The notes under the pieces were generated by a model. The model was given only the letters and a program-made list of their open reading frames with translations, did not search any database and was not told the DNA's origin. A DNA stretch of 64,000 nt, from contig NC_061776.1 of NCBI RefSeq assembly GCF_022458985.1, positions 12,311,597-12,375,596 on the forward strand. The letters run 5' to 3'. Shown here piece after piece: positions 1 through 12,189 of this stretch (the first letter of the stretch is position 1; every line of letters starts with the position of its first letter). The position numbers and the translations under genes are program-made. This DNA comes from Mugil cephalus. Its lineage: Eukaryota > Chordata > Actinopteri > Mugiliformes > Mugilidae.

Positions 1-7
1 ATTTCAG

Positions 8-129
8 GCCTCTTCTCGCTGCCAGAAACATCTCAGAGCATGTATGTCTGCCAACAAACGCATGTGAATAATTCATACGGTGCTCCTCCGTCACTGACTC
101 CAGCCCGCCGACTACACTGTACTGATTAG
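8..129 (+). other. Weak candidate terminal exon at left edge
   Basis: An acceptor-like TTTCAG ends at base 7 and is followed by a frame that stays open for about 40 codons and stops with TAG at 127-129. The peptide (containing QQTHVNNSYGAPPS) matches no family I recognise. It may be the last exon of a gene to the left, or chance. Confidence 0.15.
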
Positions 130-829
130 ACGTAATAGTGGAGACACAGTGCACCAGCAGAAAATGGGTTCCCAACATTACCTACTGTAATTTATCAGTT
201 CTATTGTTTAGATGATGAGATTAAGAGAAGCCGTTCTTTCCTGTTGGGGTTGACGTGGCCGTCATGTGAACCCACCTTGATTGCTGGAGAAATGTTGGAA
301 GACTTCAGAGCAGGACACGTTGACCACTTGTCCGACTTCAGCTCTGTGCCAGCATCCGATTTCGTCCCACTCTGTTTTACATTCTGCAATATACAGAGGG
401 ATAAAGCTGTAACGTCTCAGCGGTAAACGTCTCTACTTACACATCTGTAAGAGTGAGAACCTGCTTTTTTTTGAGGAATGTTCAACTTTAAAATCAGATC
501 TGGTGTCTGTCCATGTGTCAGTTTTTTTGTTTGTTTTTTTTGGGTGGGGAGTGTTGTTTATCGTTCAGTTTCATTTCAATTTTATTTATATCTCATCAGT
601 AACAATCCAAATTTGTGTCATGCAGAATCCCCCAGAGCATGCACCAAGGCATCTCAAGGCAAACTTTCCCACTTCCGCCCTTTCCGAAAACTGAAATCAA
701 ATCCCGGCTCTCCCACAACTTTTTACAAATGATCAGCAATAAAGCAGAAGCCTATTGTGGCTGCTCTAGGTTCGCCTCAGCCACAGTTGACAGGTTTTCA
801 TTAAATATTGATTCCTTCGCTGTACTCCC

Positions 830-1200
830 TTGTCGTCAGGTTAAGAGCCTGGGTGTCATGTTATGTCCATCCCACAGATTACATACCAGTGCCAATCTCG
901 TTTACACCCTTGTTGCATCATGCATCAGTTACTGTAATACCGTTCTTTGCTCCAAATGTCGCCCAAAATGCTGCAGCTCACATTACAATTTACGTTTAAG
1001 GTCTTTCTCAACCGAGCTCCATCTTTTCATATCTGATTTCCTCCAATTATACGCAACCTCTTCCACTCTCGGATCCTGCTCCGCCAACTCAACTCATTGC
1101 ACTACCTGCCCATATCTCCACTGTGGGTTTCAGTGAACTAAGTCGCTCAGCTCCCGACCTCCATCAAGCCAGACGTCTAACTTTATTTTCTGTGCTGTGT
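830..1200 (+). mobile_element. Degenerate LINE reverse-transcriptase C-terminal fragment
   Basis: Read across two frames, the stretch keeps the skeleton of a CR1/L2-type reverse transcriptase C-terminus: VKSLGVML, then LVASCISYCNTVL (family form: F-ITSRLDYCN-LL), then AQNAAAHI (QNAAARVL), then NRAPSFHISDF (LNGLAPSYISDL). Frameshifts and stops show it is dead. The LINE clade is inferred from these motifs only. Confidence 0.6.
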
Positions 1201-1659
1201 TCTTCCGCGCCGTCACATACAGTACAGAAAACTCACTTAGATAGTTTTCTGTCGGAGTAGTTTTATCCTTCTCATGACAGCCGTAACTTTGAAGTCACAA
1301 AGAAATATAAATATAACTTAATTTAGTTCTCGATTACTCATGTTTGGCTTTGCAGTTCTCGCTTTGCATCAGTCTTGTGTCACAACACGATGATTATTTC
1401 TCTCTCATGGACTGAAGCTGTCACACTAATCAATAAAAATGGTAGCGAGACGTTATCCAATTCTGTCTGTTCTTCGGGGCCCAGACAGTGAAACTTACAG
1501 GAAATAAATTCTGTTGTAAGCCCTGGATTTATTTATTTTTTTGTCTACTGAGACTTTTTTTTAGTTTTTATTTTCTGTGATCTATGGATGGCAGCATCTG
1601 GGGTTCAGATGGTGTACCACTGTGATCCCCGACGCTCATAGCTAAACAAATGGGTTTCC

Positions 1660-2678
1660 TTCACAACACATGAAACCTAAAGAATTAGTGAGAATGAGTT
1701 AGTTAGCTGTTTGCTGTTAGTTGAATCAAACATGAACAAATCAAACATCATAAAGCATTGGTCTTCAACAGGAGGTTTGACCCCTTGGGGTCCATGTAGG
1801 TACTGAAGGGAGGTCACAAAATCTTGAGAGAGATTGATGACTTTCGTTATCCCCTGACTTTTAATTTAGTGCTACAACAAGGTTCATATTATTTTTTTAT
1901 TATTAGAATATGCTTTATGACAGGAGTCTTCAATGTTTTTCAGACCAAGGATCCACCAAACGGATGGAGAGACCCCCACCTACTATATTTGTGTTGTATT
2001 AAACTCAGCCTAGTGCTGTTTAAAAATATACATTATTATTATTTTGCATTCAATATTAAGCTATTCAAATAATACACAGGTTCAAATATTCATTTCTTTT
2101 ACTTTAAACATGTGCAATATTAGGGTGCTCGTGCAACTCCTGTAAACATAAACATACCTAACTGGTGTATGACTGACATATGAAAAAAATAAAACAAAGC
2201 GCTCCATTTTGGCCTCATGGGAGTGAGCTGCACTGTCAGCTTCTCTTCTGCTAATATTGCAGTGTGCCCCTCAGATTTCACCTGGGGACTGAATAGGCTC
2301 TTGGTCAATTGTGCGGAACCTGACAGTGTTTAATATGCGGCCTTGTGATTGGCTCAGCAGCGATAGGGGCGGGGCCTACTGGAGGCTTAGGTCGACAGGT
2401 CTCCTGTATCGCTGAATGTGTGAAGTGTTGGATTCATGTTAATGTGTATTTAAAGAAATTTAAATTTGTGGGGGAAAAATAAAAATATACATATGAAAAA
2501 TGTCTGATCAACCAAAGATTTTGACCCCCGCGCAGTACCTCTGTGGACCCCCTAGGGGTCACAGACCCCCTGTTGAAGACCTATGCTTTATGATGTTTCA
2601 GACATTCATGTTTGTTTCAGCAAACAACTAACTAATTCTCACTGATTCTTTATGTTTCATGTGTTGTGACATGCACCT
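1660..2678. mobile_element. Inverted-repeat non-autonomous DNA element
   Basis: The arms at about 1660-1790 and 2548-2676 are near-perfect reverse complements (for example CATAAAGCATTGGTCTTCAA against the complement of TTGAAGACCTATGCTTTATG). Inside, 1923-2592 is a fuller copy of a dispersed repeat with ends reading like GGTCTTCAA...TTGAAGACC. Shorter relatives lie at 4312-4470 and 35046-35430. No transposase frame is visible. The ends and lack of coding suggest a hAT-like MITE, but I could not define a clean target duplication. Confidence 0.6.
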
Positions 2679-2679
2679 G

Positions 2680-4300
2680 CTCAACATCAAAATTTTGTAT
2701 TTTATCAATATGAGCATGCGAATGTTTGCGCTCAGCTCACAGCACCGCTACCCTTCTCAGCTTTGCAAATCTCCTCTGTGAGGCTGCCACATTATCCGAC
2801 TTGTGTGATGTTGTTTTTAATGTGTTTTTCTGCAACGTTCTGCGTGTGTGTTTGTAGACGTGCTTCAGTTTGCTCTTCAGGGACACACCTGGATGGATGA
2901 GCAGGAGAAAAAGCTTTGCCTCACAATGAGGCGCCACCAGTTCATGAATATATACATATAAGAGGATTAAACATACAATGGCTTTTCTCACAGACGTTAT
3001 TGTGGCGACATTATTGTGTGCCTGTAAATGTACCACAAAAGAAAAGATTATCCAGGACTATGTGTTCATTAGTCAAATGCCTCAGCCTTACACCATATAT
3101 TTAGGGACTGTAAACTTCAAAAATACCAAGTATTGTATCAGAAAAAAACAGGAAAAAAAAAGATGAATTCCTGAGAACATCCTGTACTTCCTGCTATTTA
3201 TGGAGATCAGGGTTAACACATAAGACTTCATCTTCTCAAATATCATCTACACCACGAAACTGTAAAGACAGGTGACCTGATTACTCGGTCACATACTTAT
3301 TCTTTTGTAATTAAAAGTGGACATTTCTATTAATTCTGGCCTAATAAATCTAAAGCATCTGACAGGTCTTATCCACAGTCCAAGCCTCATCTTTTTCTGT
3401 AGATGGATTACAGGAGAAGCTTTTGTTTAATGTCAAGCATGGAAGATTTTTTTTTTCCATCTGCTGCTCCACAGTTTCCAGATTCTAGATACATTTGCCT
3501 GCATATAAAAGACTGATTCACATATGTGTGATGTGAGTAATTTGACAAGAGTAAAGAAATGAAATACCTCTCGTATATATATTAGCCATGGCTATGAACA
3601 TAGTGTGTAATGCTGCAAATGTCTGACGCCATCTCCATCCATGTGGATGAAATGTCAGCAGCAGCAGTCACGAATTTAAAAAAATAAGAAGTGTCGCAAG
3701 AAAGTTTTAATTGTTTTCATTTATTCCCAAAGACAGAAGTGGGAACAAAATAAATGTAAAATACGTTTTCCGCAATAAATCGCTTGACTTAATGTCCGTT
3801 AAAAACAGAAATTATGATTCATCACATGGCAGTATGCCAGTGAATCATGTTTTGTGTTGAGGCTTTCATTCATTTCATTGCGTCCATTCATCCATACAGT
3901 CAACATTTTTTTAATTGGTGTTTGGCCAAGAGGAATGATCACCTCAGGGAAGGAAATAACCAGCAGGGCCAGTTTTTATATAAAAATATCCCACTGTGGA
4001 GAAGGTGTGATCGAAAAGTGACTGAGATCCCTGAGACTAAACCACTCTAGTGGCTCTGTGAGTGACTTTTACATTAGTTTTTGACCTTTAGTAGACCTGG
4101 TGAAGTAAATATAATTATTGTCCAGATGATGGTGTCACGGTAAAGGTCTTTGGCAATATCAGAAGGGTCTGTCAAACTGTGAGCATGAAAGTGGAAGTAT
4201 CGCATTGTTCATTAGCGTGAGGCTAGTGTCGGAAAAAAGGTCAACATGGTGAATCCCTTGTGAGACACAGGTGTGTTGGATGAGCCATAGAGAACGGCTC
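2680..4300. other. Gene-free AT-rich interval
   Basis: I see no convincing exon, RNA gene or recognisable repeat here. Open frames are short and begin or end without splice signals. Confidence 0.5.
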
Positions 4301-4311
4301 TAAGGCATAGG

Positions 4312-4470
4312 TCTTCGACAGGGGGTCCGCGACCACTAGACAATCTGCAGAGGTACTGACAAAATCTCTGGTTGATCAGACATTTTTTTCATATTTCTTT
4401 AAATTCTCACCCACAAATTTAAATTTCTTCAAATATGAATCCAACCTATTTTAGTAAAAGACTAAATGAA
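4312..4470. repeat. Truncated copy of the GGTCTTCAA-ended dispersed element
   Basis: It starts CATAGGTCTTCGACAGGGGG and continues with the same internal sequence (tggttgatcagacattttt, then aaatttaaatttcttcaaat) as the 3' ends of the 1923-2592 and 35046-35430 copies, in reverse orientation. It is cut short on the right. Confidence 0.6.
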
Positions 4471-4599
4471 GGCAGAAGACGTTAGTTTCCCCGCCATTGG
4501 CAGAGTCCCCAAGTTAAAATATATATATAACAACTAACTTCAGACACTCATGAATTAGCTTAGCTTTAGTTGCTCCTGGAATAGAAGTGCCCAAGTCCC

Positions 4600-4970
4600 A
4601 ATGGGCCACATCACAGAAGGTGGCTGAGAACAACAGGGTCAAGGTTCTGTGGGACTTCAGCTTCCAGACTGACAAACAGGTCCTGGCTAACCAACTGGAC
4701 ATCGTGGTGGTGGACAAAGAGCAGAAGAGGGTGGTGGTGATAGATATAGTTGATACCAGCTGACGCCAACATCAGAAAGAAGGAACATGAAAAGGTTGAG
4801 AAGTATCGAGGTTTGAATGATCAGCTGTAATGGATGTGGAAGTTCAAGGTGAGTGTGGTCCACGTGGTAGTAGGAGCACTCAGCGCAACAAACATCCAGT
4901 TTAGAGGACCCAAGCTTGAGAACGACACAGATACCACCCCGTGAGAGCGAGAGAGACGTTTTTATATATG
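4600..4970 (+). mobile_element. Degenerate LINE 3' ORF end with restriction-like endonuclease motif
   Basis: The frame reads KVLWDFSFQTDKQVLANQ, then LDIVVVDKEQKRVVVIDI, then KEHEKVEKY-like sequence after a frameshift. This matches the C-terminal region of fish non-LTR retrotransposons in which PDIVVVDK...VVIDVA marks a restriction-enzyme-like endonuclease. The P of PD is an L here and stops interrupt the frame, so the copy is inactive. Confidence 0.6.
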
Positions 4971-5189
4971 TATGGATCACCATACAACCAACTTCAGACG
5001 CACATGAATTATCTTTGCTTTGGTTTCCCCCCTTAACATTTCCTCTAGCGTCATCCTCACTTCTGTTGATTGGTGAACTGCTTTGATCCCTGACACAAAT
5101 CTCTGAACTGATATCAGAAGGATGTTCATGAAATCTGGTGGAAACATCCATTTTCCTCAGAGGACACAGATTAATTGACAAAAAAATCA

Positions 5190-5560
5190 CCTGGTGGTGA
5201 GCTGGATCAGGGACGGTTAAAGGACAGACCAGACAAATCCGAAAAAGTAGTGAGGGTAAGCCGGGCACAACAGGCCCCTGTATTTGAGATTCTTCCCATT
5301 GAAAGGGGGCAGCTGAGGTCTTCAGGGCATCTGGTGATGATGCTTCCTGGGCACCTTCCTGGATATTTTCCAGATATGGACATCAGGGACGAGACTCCTG
5401 GACAAACCCAGAATTCAGTGGAGGGATTATATATCCCATCTGGCCTGGGAACGCTTTTGGATCCCCCCCAGGAAGAGCCGGTAAGTCACCGCAGCCTGAC
5501 CTCAAGTAAGTGGAAGAAAATTGATGCATGGATGGTTGGATTGACAAGAAATTTGTTTCA
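5190..5560 (+). mobile_element. LINE 3' end fragment
   Basis: The stretch reads as a decayed copy of the common fish LINE 3' end (gagactcctggacaaaccca, ggagggattatatatcccat, ctggcctgggaacgcttttg, cccccaggaagagccgg) and ends in a gatgcatggatggttgg tail typical of its GATGGATGG terminus. I cannot assign the family (RTE/Rex-like is likely). It is non-coding now. Confidence 0.7.
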
Positions 5561-5769
5561 GACATTCATGTTCCACTAAGGGTGAGGGTGGTTGTCTAAG
5601 GAAGCTCCCATCAGCCCAACCCTAACACACAAAGCTGAAGAACATGAGTTTGTTAGCATTTAGCCCAGAGGTTCATGATTTTTAGACTGTACTGTTAACA
5701 ATAAAAGTGTGCAACATTTATTCAGATTTACTGTTATCAGCATCAAACCTTTCCACATCTAATACTTTT

Positions 5770-5772
<3 letters not shown>

Positions 5773-5812
<40 letters not shown>
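5773..5812. repeat. (TA)n microsatellite
   Basis: About 20 consecutive TA units, followed after one base by a second short TA run. Confidence 0.95.
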
Positions 5813-5813
<1 letters not shown>

Positions 5814-5819
5814 ATATAA

Positions 5820-7685
5820 TTCCATAAATATCAACCTGCCGCTACAGAGAAACGAAAAGAATCACCACGATCATTCTGGACCAAAGCAGTCAGGACAGTG
5901 ACATCCCATGTGACTAATATCATAACTAAAAATAAAAGGCTGTTACTGTGAAAAAGCAATTAATTTTAACTAAATGCCACAATGAAACATTGCATTGGTC
6001 CATTGGTTCCAATTTTATATCATATTAGTTCTTCAATTAACCAATCTTGAAATATTAAAATTAAAACAAACAACAAAATAAATAGCCTGTGCCCAGTCAT
6101 GTGCTTTCAGAGTAAATTTGAATCATTGTAGTGGGTGCTGACATTAATCTGAAACCGACTAGTGACATAAAGGCAGCCAATCTGTCTGGGGGATATATGC
6201 ATTTTCTCGCCGTGCCTTATACCATTTACACGGAGCCACCGTATCTAATCCTTTATCCATTCTCTCTCCCTCTTTCTGTCTCACAAAACCAACCAATTGC
6301 ATCCATCAGCTGGTCTGACGAAAGTAACCCTGGGAAACCATAGTGGGGCGTGGACATGTGATTATTCACGGAGCCCCTGGATGATTCACCTCCGTGTCTC
6401 CTCTGTCGCTGTCAGTCTGAGTCAGACTGATCTTTATAAAGTTGAGGATAGAGCAAGGGCAGCAGGACTGAGTTGAAATGCGCTTTCAGATCTTCTGTCA
6501 TCTCTCTAGTCTTCGCTCAGCGAGCGGTCGTCTCAGTGCTGATGCTATGAATTGTGGAGGTTTTTGCACAGTGGGGGGCGACCAAATACATCACCACCAC
6601 CACCGCCACAAGCTTTACTATTCATGACCTAATCTACAGGTTTTGCTGTGAATAGCAATATCAGTGTCTGCCTATCGTTGCAGCAACTTGAAAACACCAT
6701 GACATTTTGTGCAGACGCTCGTGGTGCCTGTGGGGATGAATTTTAATGACGCTGGTTATTAAGATTTTGGTGCAATATTTGTGGTTTTGAGTGAAATATC
6801 TGAACAACTACTACAATGAATTCTGTTTTGGACATCCAGATCCCCTTTTACTATATTTACTATACTTAACTATATTAACCTCATGAGACCTGAGCTTTTG
6901 TTTGGTATGTATTTTTCATTTCTTTAAACACAAGTAGTTTTTGGAAAAACATTATGTCCTCATGCGTGGACAATGGGATTATTTCACTCAATAGTATAAT
7001 AAAGTTACCAATATGTAAAACAATATGTTAATTTTCATGTCTGAACACTGCTGTGCAAAATCAGAATTGCAAAGTATGAAGTTCCAATGTCCTCAATAGA
7101 GTACTTACTAATTAGTGAAGCTATATATTACTATGGGTTACTGTTAATTGAATTTGCCAGTGATATTTAACCAGAAAAGTTAATAAGCATAAAAAAAGAA
7201 GTTTAAACTGTAAAATTAGATGTGGTTTTGCACGTTTTCAGACTTTTGTTATGTGATCAGCTGCAGAGTGAATCCTCTGAAATCCCCACTATCGCGTTTT
7301 TACACCAACTAATGTCTAGTTAAGAGGATAAAAGTTTAAATGGATCAGAATAAGCTGCCACAAACCTAAAACTTAATGTCCCCATATGAGGACGCGGGGT
7401 CTCAGGAGGTTAATTTTAGTGATCTCATGATGTTTCCTCGAAGTACATCAAACTTTTTTTTTTTACTTTAACAGGTAGTTAAAGTAAAAAAAACATTTCC
7501 ATTAGTTGTAAGACACTGTGTGGCACTAAACCAAGGTACACGTGTTTAACACAGCCTTTTTAATTGGTCTTTATTTTTTTTAAATTAAATTAATTTAGCA
7601 GGGTTTTTTTGTTGTTTTTTTTTTGTTTTTGTTTTTTACATTTTTCTAATCTTGTGTAAAACACACTGGAATTTCATTCAAAAAT
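5820..7685. other. Gene-free interval
   Basis: AT-rich sequence with homopolymer T runs around 7450-7635. No exon with paired splice sites and no RNA gene seen. Confidence 0.5.
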
Positions 7686-8220
7686 GTTAAAGAAAGGCAA
7701 CTGGACTCTTAGAGTTTCTTGAAAAGTTTGGATACACATGCTCATTCAATTCAGTGAGAGGATGTGTCCAAACTTTTGACTGGTAGCGTAGCCTCTTCAG
7801 TCATAGAGGACTGGTGGAGAGTCTGAAGGTGTGAATGGGTGTGAAACTTCTTGGGGACAGATGTTCAGACTGTATTGCTGATTGATGGCAGATTATGTGT
7901 CAGTCTACCTGTCCACCTTGTTCACACGTTCCAATTTAGCAAAGACGGCTTCGTTTACCCCTCTTTCAAACGATTTGTTTTTTCTGGCTAACATGTGGAC
8001 TTTTCAAAGGAGTGTCCTTTGTTTCTCAGGTGCAGATGAACCACTGGAACGTTTTCTGTGTGCATTTGTGGATGTGCTGTTTTATTTCCCCCTTGTACAA
8101 ATCCGTGCATTTTCTCACTGCACTGAACAACATTAACTACATCGCTCTATCACCTGCAATCAATTTACTATACGTGCTAACTTCTGTCCCCAAGAAGTTT
8201 CACCCACATTCCACTGACTG
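7686..8220. repeat. Dispersed repeat interrupted by a short Tc1-like remnant
   Basis: Flanks at 7693-7717 (aactggactcttagagtttc) and 7791-7835 (cctcttcagtcatagaggac) resemble a fish repeat also seen reversed at 46085-46210. Between them, 7718-7795 is a short palindromic segment, AAAGTTTGGATACACATG to TGTGTCCAAACTTTTGAC, typical of Tc1-like terminal repeats. An inverted repeat (gtgaaacttcttggggacag at about 7839; its complement at about 8186-8210) brackets the next 350 bases. Confidence 0.45.
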
Positions 8221-11200
8221 ATAGTGGGTTGTTAGAGCACCAATCATTGGAGAAAGAGGACAGAGACAAACAGTCTCCTCCAATGACTGTACTGTACAAC
8301 GATTTAAACCCCCCAAAATATGATTTGCATGTGATTTGTCAGGAAGGAAGCTGAGGTATGTTTCTGAGGTTATTTTGTCATTTGATGCACATTGTTTCAT
8401 GTGAAATTGTATGGTGGGTTTTAGCTATATATATTTTTTTCATAATGAATTTAAATGAGTGCAGGATTAAATGTTCCTCTTAAAATAAAATGAAGTTGCA
8501 TTCTTGGTTGTTGACGCTTACCCCGGCAGTGCTAATCACATATACACACTATGAACAGTCCAGTGATGAAATTCTGCTGAAGGAAATTAACTCGGACTCA
8601 TTCTGCACCACGATAAGTCCTGTTCTTGTTTATTTCCAGTTGGGTACAGAGAACAACACAGACGTCGTGTCATCTTGTTGTTTTGTGGGATCCAAAGCAG
8701 TGTGGAATTTAATATGAAATATTTACAACAGTTTATTTGCAGACTACAAGACATTTTAGTACAGATAAAGCTCTGAGTCCGAGGGTTACTGGGGCACTAA
8801 AATACCACACAACTGTTGTTAATGCTACTTAATACACCTGTATCTTTACAAATATCTGATTTTTGCTAATTATACAAACACTTCTTCTCCTCGCTTGTTT
8901 GGGGCTTCTAGTCAGACTAAGCCAGAAATAATCACACCCCAAAAATACAACGCTTTCGCTCTCTGTCCAGTGCATCTTGTTGTGTAGGGTGGAAATTCAT
9001 TGTAAATAAGACGATTATAAGTGGCAGAGAAGTGCTTGGTGGAAAATAAAGGATGGGGTTACAAGCTCGCAGTTAACTAACTGTTGGGGTTTAGCTGGAA
9101 AACAGAAAAGCTAAATTGGTATCAGGGATTAAGAGATTTTGTTTTCCCGCGTTGTGGTTGTTTCACTGTAGTTAGAATTGGATCTTTAAATTTTAAATTT
9201 GGTGAGAGGGAAACCGTCTTTTTAAGCACATTGCATGTGGGAGGATCATCCTCAGGTTTGCACAGATTGGTCTAATCCTAATAAAATCCTAATAGAACAG
9301 AGGCGCCAGCTTCCAAATAGCATTACAGTGTCATGTCAGAGACGGTGGCATGTTTATGGGCACTTTAGTTGGAGGGAGGAACAGACTAAACCAAGCAGCA
9401 GTGTTATTTGTACAAACAGCTGCAGCATTAATGGAGCTGGAGAGCTGAAGAACGACCTCATTTTTTATTGCACTTCAGGTGTTGCTTTATAGAAATTAGC
9501 TAGAAGCGTGTAGGGCTGCATCAAAGTAATCAGCTACAACAAATCAGCAAACATATTGATTAAAAGGTCTCATTTTAAGTCGCATTATTTGGCATCTGGT
9601 GTACCTGGAGCACACATGCTTCATGCAGAAGGTAAAGCAGTAAAGCCACAGAGACCAAGATGACAAACTGAGAAGCAGATGAAATTGCTGCCTTTCTGGA
9701 GAGCTGATGCACACTGACAGTACAAATTAGGACAGTGGCATTTTGACATACTGACAGCATGTGGGCCTGCACACACACAAAAAAACAAGGCATGTGGGAG
9801 TTTTGAAGTGCAGCCAGTGCCGCCTCAAATTATCCCTAACTTTACAAGGACATGGCCGATCAGGTTGGACATTTATATATTTTTAATTATGAGGAACACG
9901 TCTTTCTCTGGTTGTTACCAAGACAGAGGAAGATGAAGATGATGTTAAGAAATAGAAATCGTAATGGAATATTTGTGAGAAGTTAGCGTACAAGTGTACA
10001 AGAGGAACAACTACAAGGTATCAGTAGCTGCGTTTCCATTTCAGGTTTTTGCTGAATAAAAGTGATATTTCTGAAATTTCAATAAACTTTGTGCATGTTT
10101 CCATTGAAAGGTGTTTTGTGAATGAGCTCTCTTAAAACCTCGTCACGCGAGACTTCACTTTGAGGAAGATGGACTTCAAATAAACTGGTCACATGACGCT
10201 GTGCATCATCTCTGGTGACGCTGGTGACGGGGAAATGCGAAAAAAAAAAAAAAAGGTTTTCCATTATATTGTTGCGATAAACTTTGATATGTCTTAAAAA
10301 CCACCTGAGACCACCATGAGAGTGTGAAAGTGGTTTTAGTATTTAGGTTGTGCACATTGGAAACCAACAAAGCAAAGAGATAATAAAATATGTTTTCTTG
10401 TATATTAGTAACCAGATGTACACATAGCAAAAACATTATTTGCAGTTATTTTGATAATGGTTCAAATGTTCAAATGTCATGTTATTAAGAAATGTTCTGT
10501 TTTTATTTTTTTTTAATAACTTTTAACTTTGCAGAAGTTTAGTTTAACAAACCTGGTACTATGAATGCATCACTTTTGGTATATTATATGATAGTAATAG
10601 TAAAAGTTGGCATTGATGCCACTTGCTGTAATAATATTTGAAATGTTGACCTTTTGCCTGATTAATATTTTGATATTTACTTTCACTAAAGCAAAGGAGC
10701 ATAGTTTATAGAAGTATTCATGGTTTCCAGAGGATGAACTTGGTGGATGGTTTATCCAGTGGACTACTGTGAAATGTTGTGCTCATATAAATGTCCCCCT
10801 TTAGTAGGGTTAATAATCTCAATTTTGTCAAGTAAAATTTTAAACTTTTAAACTCAGTTTAGGGCAAAAGAAATCAAAACATCTGTGGTACTTCATGTTA
10901 AGTGCTTAAACAGGGTAAACGTGACCTACAAAACTAGGGAGATTAGGGCACGCTATACACTTCACAACGCTACTGGGCTCAAGCGCTCTTTTTTTTCTTT
11001 TGATACTGACTACTTTTTAATTTAACGGATATTATGTCTGCCTATAGCCTGTCAAGGCCTTCAACTGAAGATTAGATGTTCCACTAGCTACTTTTTCAAG
11101 TAGCAGCAGCTTACAATGTACAGTGGACTTATAATCATTAGCCACAGTTATTAGCCTGTGCAGTCTGTTTTAATTGATGAAAAACAGTCATATGTAAATT

Positions 11201-12094
11201 TATTACAAATGAAAAGTTATTTGCGTTTGAGGATGTTAGCTTGCTCAGGTTAGCTACCTGGAAACGCTGCTAGCATGGCGGCAAACTCGTTTTGTCTTTA
11301 TCTCAGGTCAGGTCATTTAGAGCAGTTTGTTTACCTCAACACTCTTGTTCTTAGAAATTAAAATGCTTCTGAGTACAGATTAAACTTTTGCTGTCTGTCA
11401 AGTGGTGGAATAATATTCCCATAAGGGAGTTCCCACTTCTAGATGCCTGAACTCAGATCTTTTGATTTGAGTCACACAGACACTGAGAGTGATCTGACAA
11501 CTGTGATGTACAGAATGTGAAAAGATTTCAGTTTTAGCCTGAATTACAGCCACCAAAAATGCACAATTCCACGATTTATGTTCACTGGAGCATTTATCCT
11601 CATTCATTCATATAACAAAAGCCAGAGTAAGTGCAGCGAAAGCCATGAATTATGGAAGCAGACACTGTTTCACTAGGCCTCTGTGATGAATCATGAGGTT
11701 ATTTCTGACCAGCTGTGTGGATAAAAAATGTCCCTGGTGCATCTAACCGTTAAAGTTCAGAGATGTGTCAAGAGGTTGAGGACTCAATTCAAATATTTCA
11801 GAAAGAAAAATTGTGTTTTTTCCCTCCGCTGAGCGCCGCTCTATTCTTAGGCTTTGATTAGCATACAGCTCTAAAAGAAGCTATATACACTTAGCCACTT
11901 GAATGTCACCTCATTTAGGATTAACAGTGACGTATGAAAGGACCTGGGACACGAATGAGTGCTTCCAGACCTCCACTGAGGGAAGAACTTAATTTATTAT
12001 GCAACGTCAATACAGTTGTATGGCATTACATTAAGTTTTAATAGAATAAATACACGCAGGGTTTTCTCAGAATAGGTCTAATTCTTTTTCTTTC
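8221..12094. other. Gene-free interval
   Basis: No recognisable exon. A stretch at about 10028-10270 (agctgcgtttccatttcagg, onward through a poly-A run to ggttttccatta) has the look of a fish MITE, but I could not define its ends. Confidence 0.45.
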
Positions 12095-12121
12095 TTTTTT
12101 TTTTTTTTTTTTTTTTTTTTT
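12095..12121. repeat. Poly-T tract
   Basis: An almost pure T run of about 27 bases following a TTTC-rich lead-in. Confidence 0.95.
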
Positions 12122-12151
12122 GCTTTGCAGTAATGAAACAATGATTTCATT

Positions 12152-12187
12152 AACCCAGTAATGAAACAATGGTTTCATTACTGGGTT
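12152..12187. repeat. Perfect 16-bp palindrome
   Basis: Two 16-base arms (AACCCAGTAATGAAAC and its exact complement) are separated by AATG. A direct partial copy, AGTAATGAAACAATG, begins at 12130. Confidence 0.9.
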
Positions 12188-12189
12188 GG

